From positions 1 to 64,000 of the forward strand of contig JAFLTZ010000001.1 in assembly GCA_022509045.1 (NCBI GenBank): a stretch of 64,000 nucleotides of DNA, given 5' to 3'. Positions 24,881-34,701 of this stretch are shown piece after piece. The notes below the pieces were generated by a model. That model was not told the origin of the DNA, ran no database searches, and saw only the letters and a list, made by a program, of their open reading frames with translations. This DNA comes from Muribaculaceae bacterium (lineage in GTDB: Bacteria; Bacteroidota; Bacteroidia; Bacteroidales; Muribaculaceae). How positions within the stretch are numbered: the stretch's first letter is position 1; every line of letters begins with the position of its first letter. A program made the translations under genes and the position numbers.

Positions 24881-26677
24881 ATGAAAAAAATTAATATAAT
24901 ATCAGCAGTAGTAGCATCACTAATTCTTTTGTGTGGAATAAGTGCATGCCAAAGCCCGGAAGAATTAGTTATAACTCCCGGGCAGGAATCTATTCATTCC
25001 ATTTCTGCGAAATTGGTTGGAGATGAAAGTTTCGAGAATAATTTTGTGGGAGAAGTAGATTTTGAAAAAGGTGAAATCAGAATAGTATTTCCTTACAATT
25101 ATCCGCTCGCATCTGATAATCAACTTAGCAAAGAGCAACTCAGTAAGGTTCTCGTAGTTGCATCTATTCATAATAGTGTATCATTTACCCCGTCGCTTGG
25201 CATTATGGACTTGAATAAAGAACATAATATCATTATGCACGACCAATATGGTGTAGATCACTATTTCAAACTGTATGCCGATATACGTAAAAGTGCCGAA
25301 TGCGATATCACAGCATTTAATTTTATCAATACTGACAGCACTAACATTGTCGGTATCCCTAATGCTGACTTAGGTACTGTATCAATTCCATCAGGTGGAG
25401 ATCTCGGCATGGGCTCAGCTATAGTAGAAACGTCTTTTCATTCAACTATATCTCCCGACCCAAGTGAAGTGCGCGACTATACCGACCCTGTAGAGTTTGT
25501 TGTAACTGCACAAAATGGAGTTGATAAAAAAACTTGGATTATACAACGTGGATTCCCTCCAAAATTGAAACGCGGGTTACGTAAAGGTAGCGAAAAACTC
25601 ATTTGGGTAACAAAATTATCAGAGCTTGGATATAATGGAGCCATGGCGGGAGAAAATTCTCCGAATGGTATTGCTCCGTCAGGAGATTTTGTCGTTATAA
25701 ATCAGATTGGAGAAAAAACTCCCATTTACATTAGCCGAAAAGACGGCAGCATAGTTGGACACGTTAATTTCAACGATATCTCACCGATGGGAAATAGTAC
25801 CGGAAATCAATGCATTACATCCGACGATGCCGGTCATATAATTGTATGTAATACCGACCGTTCCGGAACATCATCCAGTTTCAAAATATGGAAACTCAAT
25901 GACGTAAATGCTACACCGGTAGAACTTATATCTGACGCTGCATACTACAATTATCGAGGTCATCATATTTCTGTGACCGGTGATGTGGAAAAAGACGCTA
26001 TTATCACTTGTGGCACAAATAGTGATGCTCCAACTTTCCATCGTTGGGAAATCAAAGACGGGCAAGTGGTTTCACATACACCGACACAGATAACCCCGGG
26101 CGGATATACTACAGGTGCTTGGAACAACATTGATGTGGTATATCTAAAACCTGATATTAACAGCGATTATCTTGTGAACACATACTCGCAGATATCAGGA
26201 AATGGAGCTCTCAATGACAACAGATATCTCTCATTGCATGGTGCTAACAACGCTATTAAAAGCATTTCTCCCTGGTTTGACCCGAATGGTGCCACTGCCG
26301 GTCCAAACAGTCCAAACTGGATTAATGCACAAGTTGATTGCATCGAGTTTAATAATATTACTTATGTAACAGAGATGCGAGTGAATACTTTCACATGGGG
26401 CTCAAACAATTACGATACAGTTATGCTCTATGAACTTAGCAGCGGTTTATTTAGTAATGCTGTTGATTTCGAGAACAAAAGAGCCAATCAAGTAAAACTT
26501 TGGAGTCTGTATGGAGCCAAAGACTACGGAACTCCTCCCGGCCTCGGAGGTGCAGCCAACGGCATCGAACTTCAAGTATCAGAAGATGGATATTACCTGT
26601 ATCTGTACTTTATGTTTGCTAAAGGTGGCGTAGGGTGCGTGCGTATGGACTGCTTTGATCTTTCTGAAGAAAACTAA
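24881..26677 (+). CDS. Surface lipoprotein of the SusE/SGBP position, DUF5018-like
   Basis: A 598-residue lipoprotein (lipobox ISACQS, Cys23) with an N-terminal region that reads as two DUF5018-like immunoglobulin-type modules (to about residue 225, with SIHSISAKLVGDESFENNF and TEFAxNxV-style strands). A larger C-terminal part looks like a beta-propeller with repeated beta-strand blocks. Proteins in this place next to susD usually bind the glycan at the cell surface. The domain name is from memory of the pattern and should be treated as likely rather than sure. A strong terminator follows 31 bases later, making this the last gene of the first transcript block. Confidence 0.7.
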   Translation: MKKINIISAVVASLILLCGISACQSPEELVITPGQESIHSISAKLVGDESFENNFVGEVDFEKGEIRIVFPYNYPLASDNQLSKEQLSKVLVVASIHNSVSFTPSLGIMDLNKEHNIIMHDQYGVDHYFKLYADIRKSAECDITAFNFINTDSTNIVGIPNADLGTVSIPSGGDLGMGSAIVETSFHSTISPDPSEVRDYTDPVEFVVTAQNGVDKKTWIIQRGFPPKLKRGLRKGSEKLIWVTKLSELGYNGAMAGENSPNGIAPSGDFVVINQIGEKTPIYISRKDGSIVGHVNFNDISPMGNSTGNQCITSDDAGHIIVCNTDRSGTSSSFKIWKLNDVNATPVELISDAAYYNYRGHHISVTGDVEKDAIITCGTNSDAPTFHRWEIKDGQVVSHTPTQITPGGYTTGAWNNIDVVYLKPDINSDYLVNTYSQISGNGALNDNRYLSLHGANNAIKSISPWFDPNGATAGPNSPNWINAQVDCIEFNNITYVTEMRVNTFTWGSNNYDTVMLYELSSGLFSNAVDFENKRANQVKLWSLYGAKDYGTPPGLGGAANGIELQVSEDGYYLYLYFMFAKGGVGCVRMDCFDLSEEN

Positions 26678-26708
26678 GATTGGCACAACTTTAAAAAAAT
26701 GGCTATCA

Positions 26709-26740
26709 GGCGCTGCCGATTTTCTCGGCAGCACCTTTTT
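26709..26740 (+). terminator. Rho-independent terminator after the SusCD block
   Basis: A GC-rich stem (8 perfect pairs 712-719 with 725-732 of the 26.7 kb block, extended by GG/CC past one mismatch) with a 5-base loop and a TTTTT run. It splits the locus into a susCD part and a downstream enzyme part, and argues against a start codon at 26699 for the next gene. Confidence 0.85.
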
Positions 26741-26770
26741 ATCCCTATAAAGCATCTTGTAAAATGCTCT

Positions 26771-28162
26771 ATGATAATGAAACTATTAAAATCATTTCTA
26801 TTTTCATATATCACACTGATATCAATTACATTAACCGGATGTGGCGATGATAAAAATGACATCCCGTACCTCGGCACAAATCCTCCTAAAAAAGAAGAAC
26901 CGACCGATACTGTTGCAAAGCCCAGATATATATGGGTCGATGCTGCAGCTAACTTTATTGATTTCGCTAATAGTAAAGAGAATATCAAACGAGATTTAAC
27001 TCTCGCAAAAGATGCCGGTTTCACGGATATCGTTGTGGATGTGCGCCCCATATCGGGTGACGTCTTGTTCAAAACAGATATTGAAAAACAAGTGGAATAT
27101 TTGTACGCCTGGATTTCAAAGGATGGTGGAGGCAGTGTGTATTCTCGTGTTTATAGAACTGCCACTTGGGATTATCTGCAAGCATTTATAGATGCAGGTA
27201 AAGAGCTCGGATTAAAAATCCATGCCGGATTTAACACCTTCTCAGGTGGATATAATGGTTCCGGACTACTTTATCGCGACAAAGAAAAAGCTGAAACTTG
27301 GGCATCTACTTTAAATACCGCCTCAGGGTTTGTGAACATTATGGATATCCCAGGAGAAACTACAAAGTTTTTTAATCCAAGTCACCCTGATGTTCAGAAT
27401 TACTTATGCTGCTTACTTGCCGACTTAGCAAAGTATGATATCGATGGAATAGTTCTCGATCGTGGACGATATTTAAACATTTGCTCTGATTTCTCGGAGA
27501 TTTCACGCCAACAATTTATATCATTTTTAGGAATGAATTGCAATTGGCCCGATGATGTATTGCCATTCGGAAGCACATCATATCCCACACCTACCCCAAA
27601 ATATCTACCTCGTTGGTTTGAATATCGAGCTAAAGTGATTTACGAATTTATGAACAACGCTCGCAATGCCGTAAAATCGGTAAATAGTTCTGTTAAATTT
27701 GGTGTATATGTTGGAGCATGGTATAGTTCCTATTTCGATGTTGGTGTAAATTGGGCGGGAAAGAATTACAATTCTGCTATAGATTATACATGGGCATCTC
27801 CGGGATATAACAATTGGGGGTATGCCGGATTAATGGACCAGATGTTGCTTGGAGCCTATGCGAATCCTAATAGCGTGTATGGCACTATAGAATGGACTAT
27901 TCAAGGCTTTTGCGCGCTCGGAAAGAAAAGAACTGCCAATGAATGTCCCCTCGTAGTTGGTGGACCCGATGTTGGCAACTGGTCGGTTGGTGGAATTACC
28001 GAAACTCAAGAACTTGATGCAGTGAAAAATTCCGTTGACGCTGCTATAAACGCCTGCGACGGATATTTTTTGTTCGATATGGTCCACCTGAAAATGAATC
28101 CCAAAAAATGGGACTACGTTAAACAAGGAATTGATGATTATCTCAAAACAGTAAACAATTAA
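26771..28162 (+). CDS. GHL10/YngK-like lipoprotein (alpha-amylase-like barrel), first copy
   Basis: A 463-residue lipoprotein (lipobox LTGC, Cys21) with a TIM-barrel of the DUF187/GHL10 type, a hypothetical glycosidase family. Key features are YIWVDAAANFIDF at the first strand, FTDIVVDVRP, GLKIHAGFNTFSGGYNG, and DGIVLDRGRY, whose aspartate is the candidate catalytic residue. The start at 26771 (or 26777) was chosen because an upstream in-frame ATG at 26699 lies before the terminator and would add a non-signal N-terminus. The phosphoesterase gene follows 4 bases later. Activity is not established for this family, to my knowledge. Confidence 0.78.
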   Translation: MIMKLLKSFLFSYITLISITLTGCGDDKNDIPYLGTNPPKKEEPTDTVAKPRYIWVDAAANFIDFANSKENIKRDLTLAKDAGFTDIVVDVRPISGDVLFKTDIEKQVEYLYAWISKDGGGSVYSRVYRTATWDYLQAFIDAGKELGLKIHAGFNTFSGGYNGSGLLYRDKEKAETWASTLNTASGFVNIMDIPGETTKFFNPSHPDVQNYLCCLLADLAKYDIDGIVLDRGRYLNICSDFSEISRQQFISFLGMNCNWPDDVLPFGSTSYPTPTPKYLPRWFEYRAKVIYEFMNNARNAVKSVNSSVKFGVYVGAWYSSYFDVGVNWAGKNYNSAIDYTWASPGYNNWGYAGLMDQMLLGAYANPNSVYGTIEWTIQGFCALGKKRTANECPLVVGGPDVGNWSVGGITETQELDAVKNSVDAAINACDGYFLFDMVHLKMNPKKWDYVKQGIDDYLKTVNN

Positions 28163-28166
28163 CAAT

Positions 28167-29636
28167 ATGAAATTTACAATACATCGTTTGTTCATTGCTG
28201 TCGCAATAATTTTAACTGCACAACAAACCTTCGGTGCCGATTTTTGCCCGCGTGTTATAAATGGGAAAATAGTATGTGGGAAAAAAGCTATCTCTGGTGT
28301 ACCTGTAACCGACGGCTACAATTTTGCTCTAACAGATAAAGACGGATGCTATGAACTTCCAATAAACAGCTCAGCATCATATGTTTATATAACTACTCCG
28401 GCGGGGTATTTGCCGGAACATAACAATTTTCATCCACAATTCTATAAATCATTATCACAAGAATGCGACCGCTATGATTTTAATTTGATTAAAAACCCAA
28501 AAGATGACAGCCGTCATGTGGTGTATGTACAAACAGATGTACAAGTTATTGAAGAGCGCGAACTTGATTTGTACGATTTACAGGTAGATGATGTTTTAAA
28601 AGAGTTGAAACAATACGAAAAAAAATACGATATTTTTGGCATAGATTGCGGTGATATCGTTGGTGATCACCCAGAATTATATCAATCATCTTTAAAACAT
28701 TATTCCCGTCTTGGATTCCCACTATATTGTGCAATGGGTAACCATGATATGATCTATGACGGACGCACACATGAAACATCATACACACGTTTTGAGAGTA
28801 TATGGGGCCCATCTCGCTACTCATTTAATCGTGGCAATGTACACTACATCGTAATTGATGACATATTCTATATCGGTCGCGATTATTTCTACATGGGATA
28901 TATTGATGAAGCTACATTTTCATGGCTTGAAAAAGACCTGGCAAACGTTCCTGAAAACTCCACTGTGATCATAAGTATGCATATTCCGTCACACTTAAAG
29001 AATCCTGCCCCTGCATTTGCATACAATGGCTCCGAGGTGGGAGAACAATTAGTAAATTTCCGAGGTTTACATAAATTACTACAGCCCTATAATGCACATA
29101 TTTTCAGCGGACACACACATTGTAACCTCACACTGCAATTTGCTCCAAATCTAATAGAGCACAATCATGCATCGGCATGTGGCACATGGTGGGATTTGCC
29201 GGTATGTCAAGATGGAACCCCTCAAGGATATGCTGTGTATGTAGTGGATGGCAACGATATTAAGTGGTATTACAAAGGCGCGTCAACAAATCGCAATCAT
29301 CAATTCCGCGCTTATCCTATGGGATATGATAAAAAGAATCCTGATAAAATAGTGGCTAATGTATGGAATTACGACTCTGAATGGACTGTAGAGTGGCTTG
29401 AAGATGGCGTTATAAAAGGTAACATGACCAAATTCTCCGGACAAGACCCCTATGTAATCGATTTAATCGGTGACCGCAAACATTTGCGTTTTTCTTGGAT
29501 TTCGGCAGAAGTAAACGACCACATGTTTTCATGTGTGCCGGAAAACCCGAATGCTGCAATCACGATTCGTGTAACCGACCGTTTCGGGAACGTGTATGAA
29601 GATGTACCATCTGCCCCGATAAATCCATTTAAATAA
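28167..29636 (+). CDS. Exported calcineurin-like metallophosphoesterase
   Basis: A 489-residue exported phosphoesterase. A signal peptide (ending QQTFGA) precedes a small N-terminal beta domain (about 25-105, carboxypeptidase-regulatory-like, with ISGVPVTDG). The metal-binding catalytic domain follows: TDVQ (first metal ligand region), DCGDIVGD, MGNHDMIY, SMHIPSH and SGHTHCN. From about 375 there is a C-terminal beta domain. This N-catalytic-C order is common in Bacteroidota phosphoesterases, often in glycan loci, where the natural substrate is unknown. It overlaps no gene, but it is tightly packed between the two GHL10-like genes, so it is probably part of the same transcript. Confidence 0.85.
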   Translation: MKFTIHRLFIAVAIILTAQQTFGADFCPRVINGKIVCGKKAISGVPVTDGYNFALTDKDGCYELPINSSASYVYITTPAGYLPEHNNFHPQFYKSLSQECDRYDFNLIKNPKDDSRHVVYVQTDVQVIEERELDLYDLQVDDVLKELKQYEKKYDIFGIDCGDIVGDHPELYQSSLKHYSRLGFPLYCAMGNHDMIYDGRTHETSYTRFESIWGPSRYSFNRGNVHYIVIDDIFYIGRDYFYMGYIDEATFSWLEKDLANVPENSTVIISMHIPSHLKNPAPAFAYNGSEVGEQLVNFRGLHKLLQPYNAHIFSGHTHCNLTLQFAPNLIEHNHASACGTWWDLPVCQDGTPQGYAVYVVDGNDIKWYYKGASTNRNHQFRAYPMGYDKKNPDKIVANVWNYDSEWTVEWLEDGVIKGNMTKFSGQDPYVIDLIGDRKHLRFSWISAEVNDHMFSCVPENPNAAITIRVTDRFGNVYEDVPSAPINPFK

Positions 29637-29659
29637 CAATCGATAAATTTTATCCTAAT

Positions 29660-31021
29660 ATGAAAAAATCTGCTTTTATCATTTCAAGCGCATTATTAGT
29701 GCTTTCTACATTATTTTCTTGCAAAAAAGCCACTAACGCTGAATCTATAAGAATTGAGGACCGCCCAAAAATTATGTGGGTAGATTTCGATGCCAATTGG
29801 ACAAGGTTTTCCAATCCAGATACAGCTCGCTACTACATCAAAAAGGTAGCCGATTGTGGTTTTAATCATCTTGTAATTGACGTTAAAGCCACAAAGAGTG
29901 CAGTAGCATTCAATAGTTCTGTTGCTCCAAAAATTAAGACTCTGAGAGGTGTGGATATGCCGGACAATTTCAATTATCTTGACACTATGATTACCATCGG
30001 TAGAGAAAATGGCATGAAAGTATTTGCATCGCTCAACGTATTTTGTGAAGGGACAAATCCCGAAAAACAGGGCATCCTGTATGGTGATAAAAAGGCATGG
30101 GAAACGGAATACTACTTTGCCGATGGTATTATAAGTAAAGCTGATGATATGGAAGGTCCAGGTACTGCTTTTATGAATCCGGCTATTCCTGAAGTACAGA
30201 ATTATGCTCGCTCCGTAGTTCTTGATTTGATAAGCAATTATGACCTTGACGGAGTGATGCTCGACCGAGGTCGTTATGAAGGTATCGGCTCTGATTTTTC
30301 ACAATTCTCCAAAAATAAATTTGAAGAATATATTGGAGAGAAAGTAGAAACTTTCCCACAAGACATCTACGAATGGGTAAAAGACGATAAAGGTCAGATT
30401 ACCCGTAAACCGGGAAAGTGGTATCAGAAGTGGATTGAATGGCGTGCCTCCGTCATATATAATTTTTTCAAAACCACACGTGATTCTATAAAAGCTGTAA
30501 AACCTAACATTATGTTCGGCAACTACACCGGAGCATGGTATCCATCTTATTTTGAAGTAGGAGTAAACTGGGCAAGCAAAGAATATGACCCATCAAAAGA
30601 TTTTGATTGGGCTACTCCTGAATATAAAAACTATGCACTCAACGAACTTTTCGATCTCTATACCAATGGTAATTACTATGTTGATGTGACTCTTGATGAA
30701 TTACGTGAACATGGACTCAGAATTAAAAATGAAACTGATAGCGAATATTCTATTGGTGAACATTTGTGTGTAGAAGGAGCCTGTGACTATTCTCGCAAAC
30801 TTCTATGTGGACGCCCATTTTATGGTGGTATGTATGTAGAACAATATTACGATAGCACCGACCGCTTCCAACGAGCCGTAAAAATGAATCTCAAGAAAAG
30901 TGATGGTTTTATGTTGTTTGACATTTGCCACATTATCCGGCAAAATTGGTTCGACTTGCTGAAACAAGCAATTGATGAAGCAGAACAGGAATTGCGCGAA
31001 ACTCAAAACGAAACCAAATAA
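29660..31021 (+). CDS. GHL10/YngK-like lipoprotein, second copy
   Basis: A 453-residue paralogue of the 26771 gene, again a lipoprotein (lipobox LFSC, Cys21). It shares IMWVDFDANWTRF, FNHLVIDVKATKSAVAF, MKVFASLNVFCEG and DGVMLDRGRYEG, with the conserved LDRGRY acid, plus GNYTGAWYPSYFEVGVNWA late in the barrel, which matches VGAWYSSYFDVGVNWA of the first copy. Both probably hydrolyse or bind sugar polymers in the periplasm or at the cell surface. The loops differ enough to suggest different substrates. It is followed after 12 bases by the DUF5009 gene. Confidence 0.77.
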   Translation: MKKSAFIISSALLVLSTLFSCKKATNAESIRIEDRPKIMWVDFDANWTRFSNPDTARYYIKKVADCGFNHLVIDVKATKSAVAFNSSVAPKIKTLRGVDMPDNFNYLDTMITIGRENGMKVFASLNVFCEGTNPEKQGILYGDKKAWETEYYFADGIISKADDMEGPGTAFMNPAIPEVQNYARSVVLDLISNYDLDGVMLDRGRYEGIGSDFSQFSKNKFEEYIGEKVETFPQDIYEWVKDDKGQITRKPGKWYQKWIEWRASVIYNFFKTTRDSIKAVKPNIMFGNYTGAWYPSYFEVGVNWASKEYDPSKDFDWATPEYKNYALNELFDLYTNGNYYVDVTLDELREHGLRIKNETDSEYSIGEHLCVEGACDYSRKLLCGRPFYGGMYVEQYYDSTDRFQRAVKMNLKKSDGFMLFDICHIIRQNWFDLLKQAIDEAEQELRETQNETK

Positions 31022-31033
31022 TTTTTATATACA

Positions 31034-32446
31034 ATGCGTGCTCAATCATTAGATGCCCTTCGCGGCTTTGCAATAATTATGATGGTGCTTAGTGGCACTA
31101 TTGCAGCAGGCGTGCTCCCTAATTGGATGTCACACTGTCAAGTACCTCCTGCAACCGGATTCGACCCCTCAATATATGGTATCACATGGGTGGACTTGGT
31201 ATTCCCCTTTTTCCTATTCGCAATGGGCGCTGCTTTCCCTTTTTCAATCGGCAGTAAACTTGAAAGAGGCGAAAGTAAACTCAAACTTTCTCTCTCCGCA
31301 TTAGGGCGTTGCTTCCGATTGGTATATTTTGCGGTCTTTATAGCTCATGTATATCCTTGGAACATGTTTGGCGGATTGCAAAATCCTCTTGTGTGGTGTC
31401 TTTGTATCTTTTCGTTTATTCTCATGTTCGGCATGTATCTTCGTTTTCCATGGAATATAAAGCCTTGGTTACGCTTTGCCATAGAATTCGGCAGTTATGC
31501 TATAGGTCTGATTATGATGATTTGGATAGATACTCGTAAGGCAGGGACACTTTCTCTTAACTTATACGATAATAATATCATTATCCTTTTACTCGGCATA
31601 ATGGCATTTTTTGCCACAGTGATATACATATTCACCCGTTGTAGTGTACTCGCCCGATTGGGAGTGCTTCCATTTATAATGGCTATACTTCTAAGCAAAG
31701 ATTGCGCTGACAGTTGGCAACAATGGTTATTTTACTATACACCTGCCAGATGGTTATTTCAATTTCATTTTCTGAAATATTTATTTATAGTATTACCCGG
31801 TACTGTCGCCGGTCAATTCATAAAAGATTGGATAACAGAAAAAAATTCTATTAATGCATTATCCTCGGCAAACGATTCGAAAATAATGAAGCTGCTTATA
31901 CCAATCAATGTACTTCTTCTGCTACTTTCAAATCTATGGGGGTTATATACGCGCGAACTTGTAGCCAATTTTGTTATCAGCATAGCACTTGTGGCATCAC
32001 TCTTCTATTGTGCCAATGTATGTGGGAGTAATCGCAAATTATTCCTCAATCTCGCTCGTTGGGGTGCATATTTTCTCATTCTTGGCCTTTTCTTCGAAGC
32101 ATACGAAGGTGGAATCCGCAAAGATGACTCCACATATAGCTATTATTTCGTTACGTCCGGATTAGCATTCTATTGCCTTATTGGATTTGTGATGCTTTGC
32201 GATGTCCTCAAATACGATAAAATCATGTCACCTCTCACAATGGCTGGAAAGAATCCTATGATTGCCTATGTGGGGACATCAATATTTATAATGCCGGTGC
32301 TTCAACTATTACACATCCTGCCTTGGATGCTCGAAAATATGACGACACGTGCAATTCCGGGATTTTTATACGGTGTAATACTCACATCGCTTGATGTGCT
32401 TATCGCAATGTATTTTACCAAGATAAAATGGTTCTGGCGTACTTGA
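31034..32446 (+). CDS. DUF5009/HGSNAT-like multi-pass membrane protein, putative acyltransferase
   Basis: A 470-residue inner-membrane protein with about 10-12 hydrophobic segments. The N-terminus RAQSLDALRGFAIIMMVLSG is the signature of the heparan-alpha-glucosaminide N-acetyltransferase / YeiB / DUF5009 group, which move acetyl groups across membranes onto sugars. GITWVDLVFPFFLFAMG is also typical. In this locus it lies just before three SGNH esterases, so acetylation state of the glycan may be adjusted on both sides. It has no signal peptide beyond the first helix. Function as an acetyltransferase is inferred from family. Confidence 0.75.
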   Translation: MRAQSLDALRGFAIIMMVLSGTIAAGVLPNWMSHCQVPPATGFDPSIYGITWVDLVFPFFLFAMGAAFPFSIGSKLERGESKLKLSLSALGRCFRLVYFAVFIAHVYPWNMFGGLQNPLVWCLCIFSFILMFGMYLRFPWNIKPWLRFAIEFGSYAIGLIMMIWIDTRKAGTLSLNLYDNNIIILLLGIMAFFATVIYIFTRCSVLARLGVLPFIMAILLSKDCADSWQQWLFYYTPARWLFQFHFLKYLFIVLPGTVAGQFIKDWITEKNSINALSSANDSKIMKLLIPINVLLLLLSNLWGLYTRELVANFVISIALVASLFYCANVCGSNRKLFLNLARWGAYFLILGLFFEAYEGGIRKDDSTYSYYFVTSGLAFYCLIGFVMLCDVLKYDKIMSPLTMAGKNPMIAYVGTSIFIMPVLQLLHILPWMLENMTTRAIPGFLYGVILTSLDVLIAMYFTKIKWFWRT

Positions 32447-32464
32447 TAATAATAGCAGTATATA

Positions 32465-33568
32465 ATGAGAAAAAATATTGTAACTATAATCCTTGCTTGT
32501 GTAAATCTATTCAACTTTGCACAAGCAAGTGATATAAAATATGTAGATGCCTCCTCTTTACCTCTATTGGGGAAGGCAATTGACGACACAGCCAGTAAAT
32601 GTCGCTATTCACGGTTGCCTGATTCATTATCAACTCAGGTTGAACGTTATCGCCTATACACTCTTGGCACCAACTCAACCGGCATGGCAATACGCTTTCG
32701 CTCTGCATCACCCAAGATTTGTGCAAAGTGGAACTCTCCATGGAAATTCATGCTTGAAATACAGTCGCCTGTCGGCACTCGCGGTCTTGACCTTTATGCT
32801 CTCAATGATGACGGGAAAACATGGCAATTTATTAATTCTGCGCAACCAAATGTATGGGAAAATAAAACAGAAACTACCATCATTGCCAATATGGAGCCAA
32901 AAATGCGTGAATATATTATGTATCTTTCTCTTTACGACACTGTAGATTCTCTTTATATTGGCGTAGAAGAAGGATATTCAGTAGAACCACCTGCTGTTGA
33001 TATACCATCTACAAAACGACCAATCATTGTATATGGTACAAGCATAGTTCAAGGACCTGGAGCATCAAAGCCTTCTATGAACTATACCAATATGCTAACA
33101 CGCAGACTGAATCGGGAAGTTATTAATCTGGGATTTGGGGGGCATGGACAACTTGATCTACCTGTAGCAAAAGTAATTGCTGCTAAAAAAGACCCGGGTA
33201 TGATAATCCTTGATTTTGTACCCAATTGTACACCAGAACGTATCGACACCATGATGATTCCATTTTTCGATATCATCAGGCAAGCTCATCCCGATGTGCC
33301 AGTATTGATTGTAGAAGCACCGCTACACACTCGCTATGTGTTTGACCGACAATTAGGGAGTGATTTCGATGCGAAAAATGAATGTTTGCGCAATAAATTT
33401 CTCGAACTCAAAAAACGAGGGGAAAAAAGCATCTATTTCCTTGAAGGCAAGAAGATTTTCACCCCTGATTCTGAATGTACAGTGGATGGCTTGCATTTCA
33501 CAGACGAAGCATATCGCGACTATTCAAATATCCTGTATCGGATAATTAAAAAATACGCTCTTAAATAA
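32465..33568 (+). CDS. SGNH/GDSL hydrolase with N-terminal GxDLY domain, copy 1 of 3
   Basis: A 367-residue exported esterase. A signal peptide (ending FAQAS) is followed by a beta-sandwich N-terminal domain carrying RGLDLY, the namesake of the GxDLY domain. The SGNH domain comes next, with its nucleophile serine in YGTSIVQG (near residue 193), the glycine of GFGGHGQLD in place of block II, and the catalytic Asp/His in DGLHFTDEAY. SGNH esterases of this type usually remove acetyl or other acyl groups from glycans. Copy 1 differs most from the other two (KFMLEIQSPVGT against LMNHQTPVG). Confidence 0.85.
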   Translation: MRKNIVTIILACVNLFNFAQASDIKYVDASSLPLLGKAIDDTASKCRYSRLPDSLSTQVERYRLYTLGTNSTGMAIRFRSASPKICAKWNSPWKFMLEIQSPVGTRGLDLYALNDDGKTWQFINSAQPNVWENKTETTIIANMEPKMREYIMYLSLYDTVDSLYIGVEEGYSVEPPAVDIPSTKRPIIVYGTSIVQGPGASKPSMNYTNMLTRRLNREVINLGFGGHGQLDLPVAKVIAAKKDPGMIILDFVPNCTPERIDTMMIPFFDIIRQAHPDVPVLIVEAPLHTRYVFDRQLGSDFDAKNECLRNKFLELKKRGEKSIYFLEGKKIFTPDSECTVDGLHFTDEAYRDYSNILYRIIKKYALK

Positions 33569-33582
33569 TTCATTCCTAAATT

Positions 33583-34686
33583 ATGCCAAAATCACTATTA
33601 ACGATATTAATTGTTTTCTGTACGCTACAATTCAGATTAACCGGACAGGAACTTAAATATTATGAAGCCACTCAATACCCTTTGCTCGGCAAGCCTATTG
33701 ATGATTCTGCCAGCGAACGTTACTATATGCGATTGCCAGATTCTATTCAAGGGAAAATTGAGCGTCCATACCTATATACGCTCGGAAGCAATACTGCAGG
33801 TATGGCTATACGATTTCGCACAGCTTCACCTATAATAGGAGCTAAATGGAAGTCTGTATATCAAACTCTTATGAATCATCAAACGCCGGTAGGCTCACGT
33901 GGTCTCGACCTATACACCCTTGAGGATGATAGCAAAACATGGACATTTGTCAATACAGCTCGTCCCAATCTATGGAATGCCGTCACAGAGACCGTGATTA
34001 TTAATAATATGGAACCGAAGATGCGTGAATATATGTTATATCTGCCGCTTTATGATGGCGTGGATAGTCTATATATCGGAATCAATTCAGAATATACAGT
34101 AGAACAACCGGCAATCGACCTCCCCAAACGCGAAAAACCTATAATTTTCTATGGCACCAGCATTTTACAAGGAGGTTGTGCAAACCGTCCTGGTATGGCA
34201 CATACAAATATACTTGAAAGATGGTTGAATCGCGAGACAATTAATCTTGGGTTCAGCGGAATGGGACAACTCGACTTGCCTGTTGCTCACGTAATTGCAA
34301 ACATTACTAATCCGGGGATGGTGGTTCTTGATATGGTTCCGAATGTTAGTGTAGCCCAGATGGATACGCTACTTGTAAGTTTCTATAATATAATCCGTAC
34401 AGCTCATCCCGATGTGCCGATGTTATTTATCGAAGACCCGGAATTTCCACACTGCCGATTCGATAAGGCAGCAAGAAATGATGTAGATACAAAAAATGCT
34501 TGTTTGAAGAAGCATTTTGAATATTTAAAGAAGAGTGGTGAAAAAAACATTTATTATCTTGACGGAAAAAATGTGATTGGTAATGATGCAGAAGCCACTG
34601 TTGACGGTCTCCATTTTACCGATTTAGGTTTTATGAGATTTTCCGAAATACTTTACCCAATAATAAACAAACATGCTTTAAAATAA
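33583..34686 (+). CDS. SGNH/GDSL hydrolase with N-terminal GxDLY domain, copy 2 of 3
   Basis: A 367-residue paralogue of the preceding gene, 14 bases downstream. The N-terminus MPKSLLTILIVFCTLQF is a weaker signal peptide. RGLDLYTLEDD marks the GxDLY domain, YGTSILQGG holds the nucleophile serine, GFSGMGQLDLPVA is block II, and DGLHFTDLGF gives the catalytic Asp and His. Long stretches are identical or nearly so in copy 3, notably LPKREKPIIFYGTS and NRPGMAHTNIL, showing recent duplication. Predicted to deacylate a glycan outside the cytoplasm. Confidence 0.85.
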   Translation: MPKSLLTILIVFCTLQFRLTGQELKYYEATQYPLLGKPIDDSASERYYMRLPDSIQGKIERPYLYTLGSNTAGMAIRFRTASPIIGAKWKSVYQTLMNHQTPVGSRGLDLYTLEDDSKTWTFVNTARPNLWNAVTETVIINNMEPKMREYMLYLPLYDGVDSLYIGINSEYTVEQPAIDLPKREKPIIFYGTSILQGGCANRPGMAHTNILERWLNRETINLGFSGMGQLDLPVAHVIANITNPGMVVLDMVPNVSVAQMDTLLVSFYNIIRTAHPDVPMLFIEDPEFPHCRFDKAARNDVDTKNACLKKHFEYLKKSGEKNIYYLDGKNVIGNDAEATVDGLHFTDLGFMRFSEILYPIINKHALK

Positions 34687-34701
34687 TAAATCACTACCTA
34701 T

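Noticed and set aside
26699-26770. Upstream ATG at 26699 extending the GHL10-like gene
   Set aside because: It lies before a strong terminator hairpin and adds a basic non-signal leader; the ATG at 26771 gives a proper lipoprotein signal.
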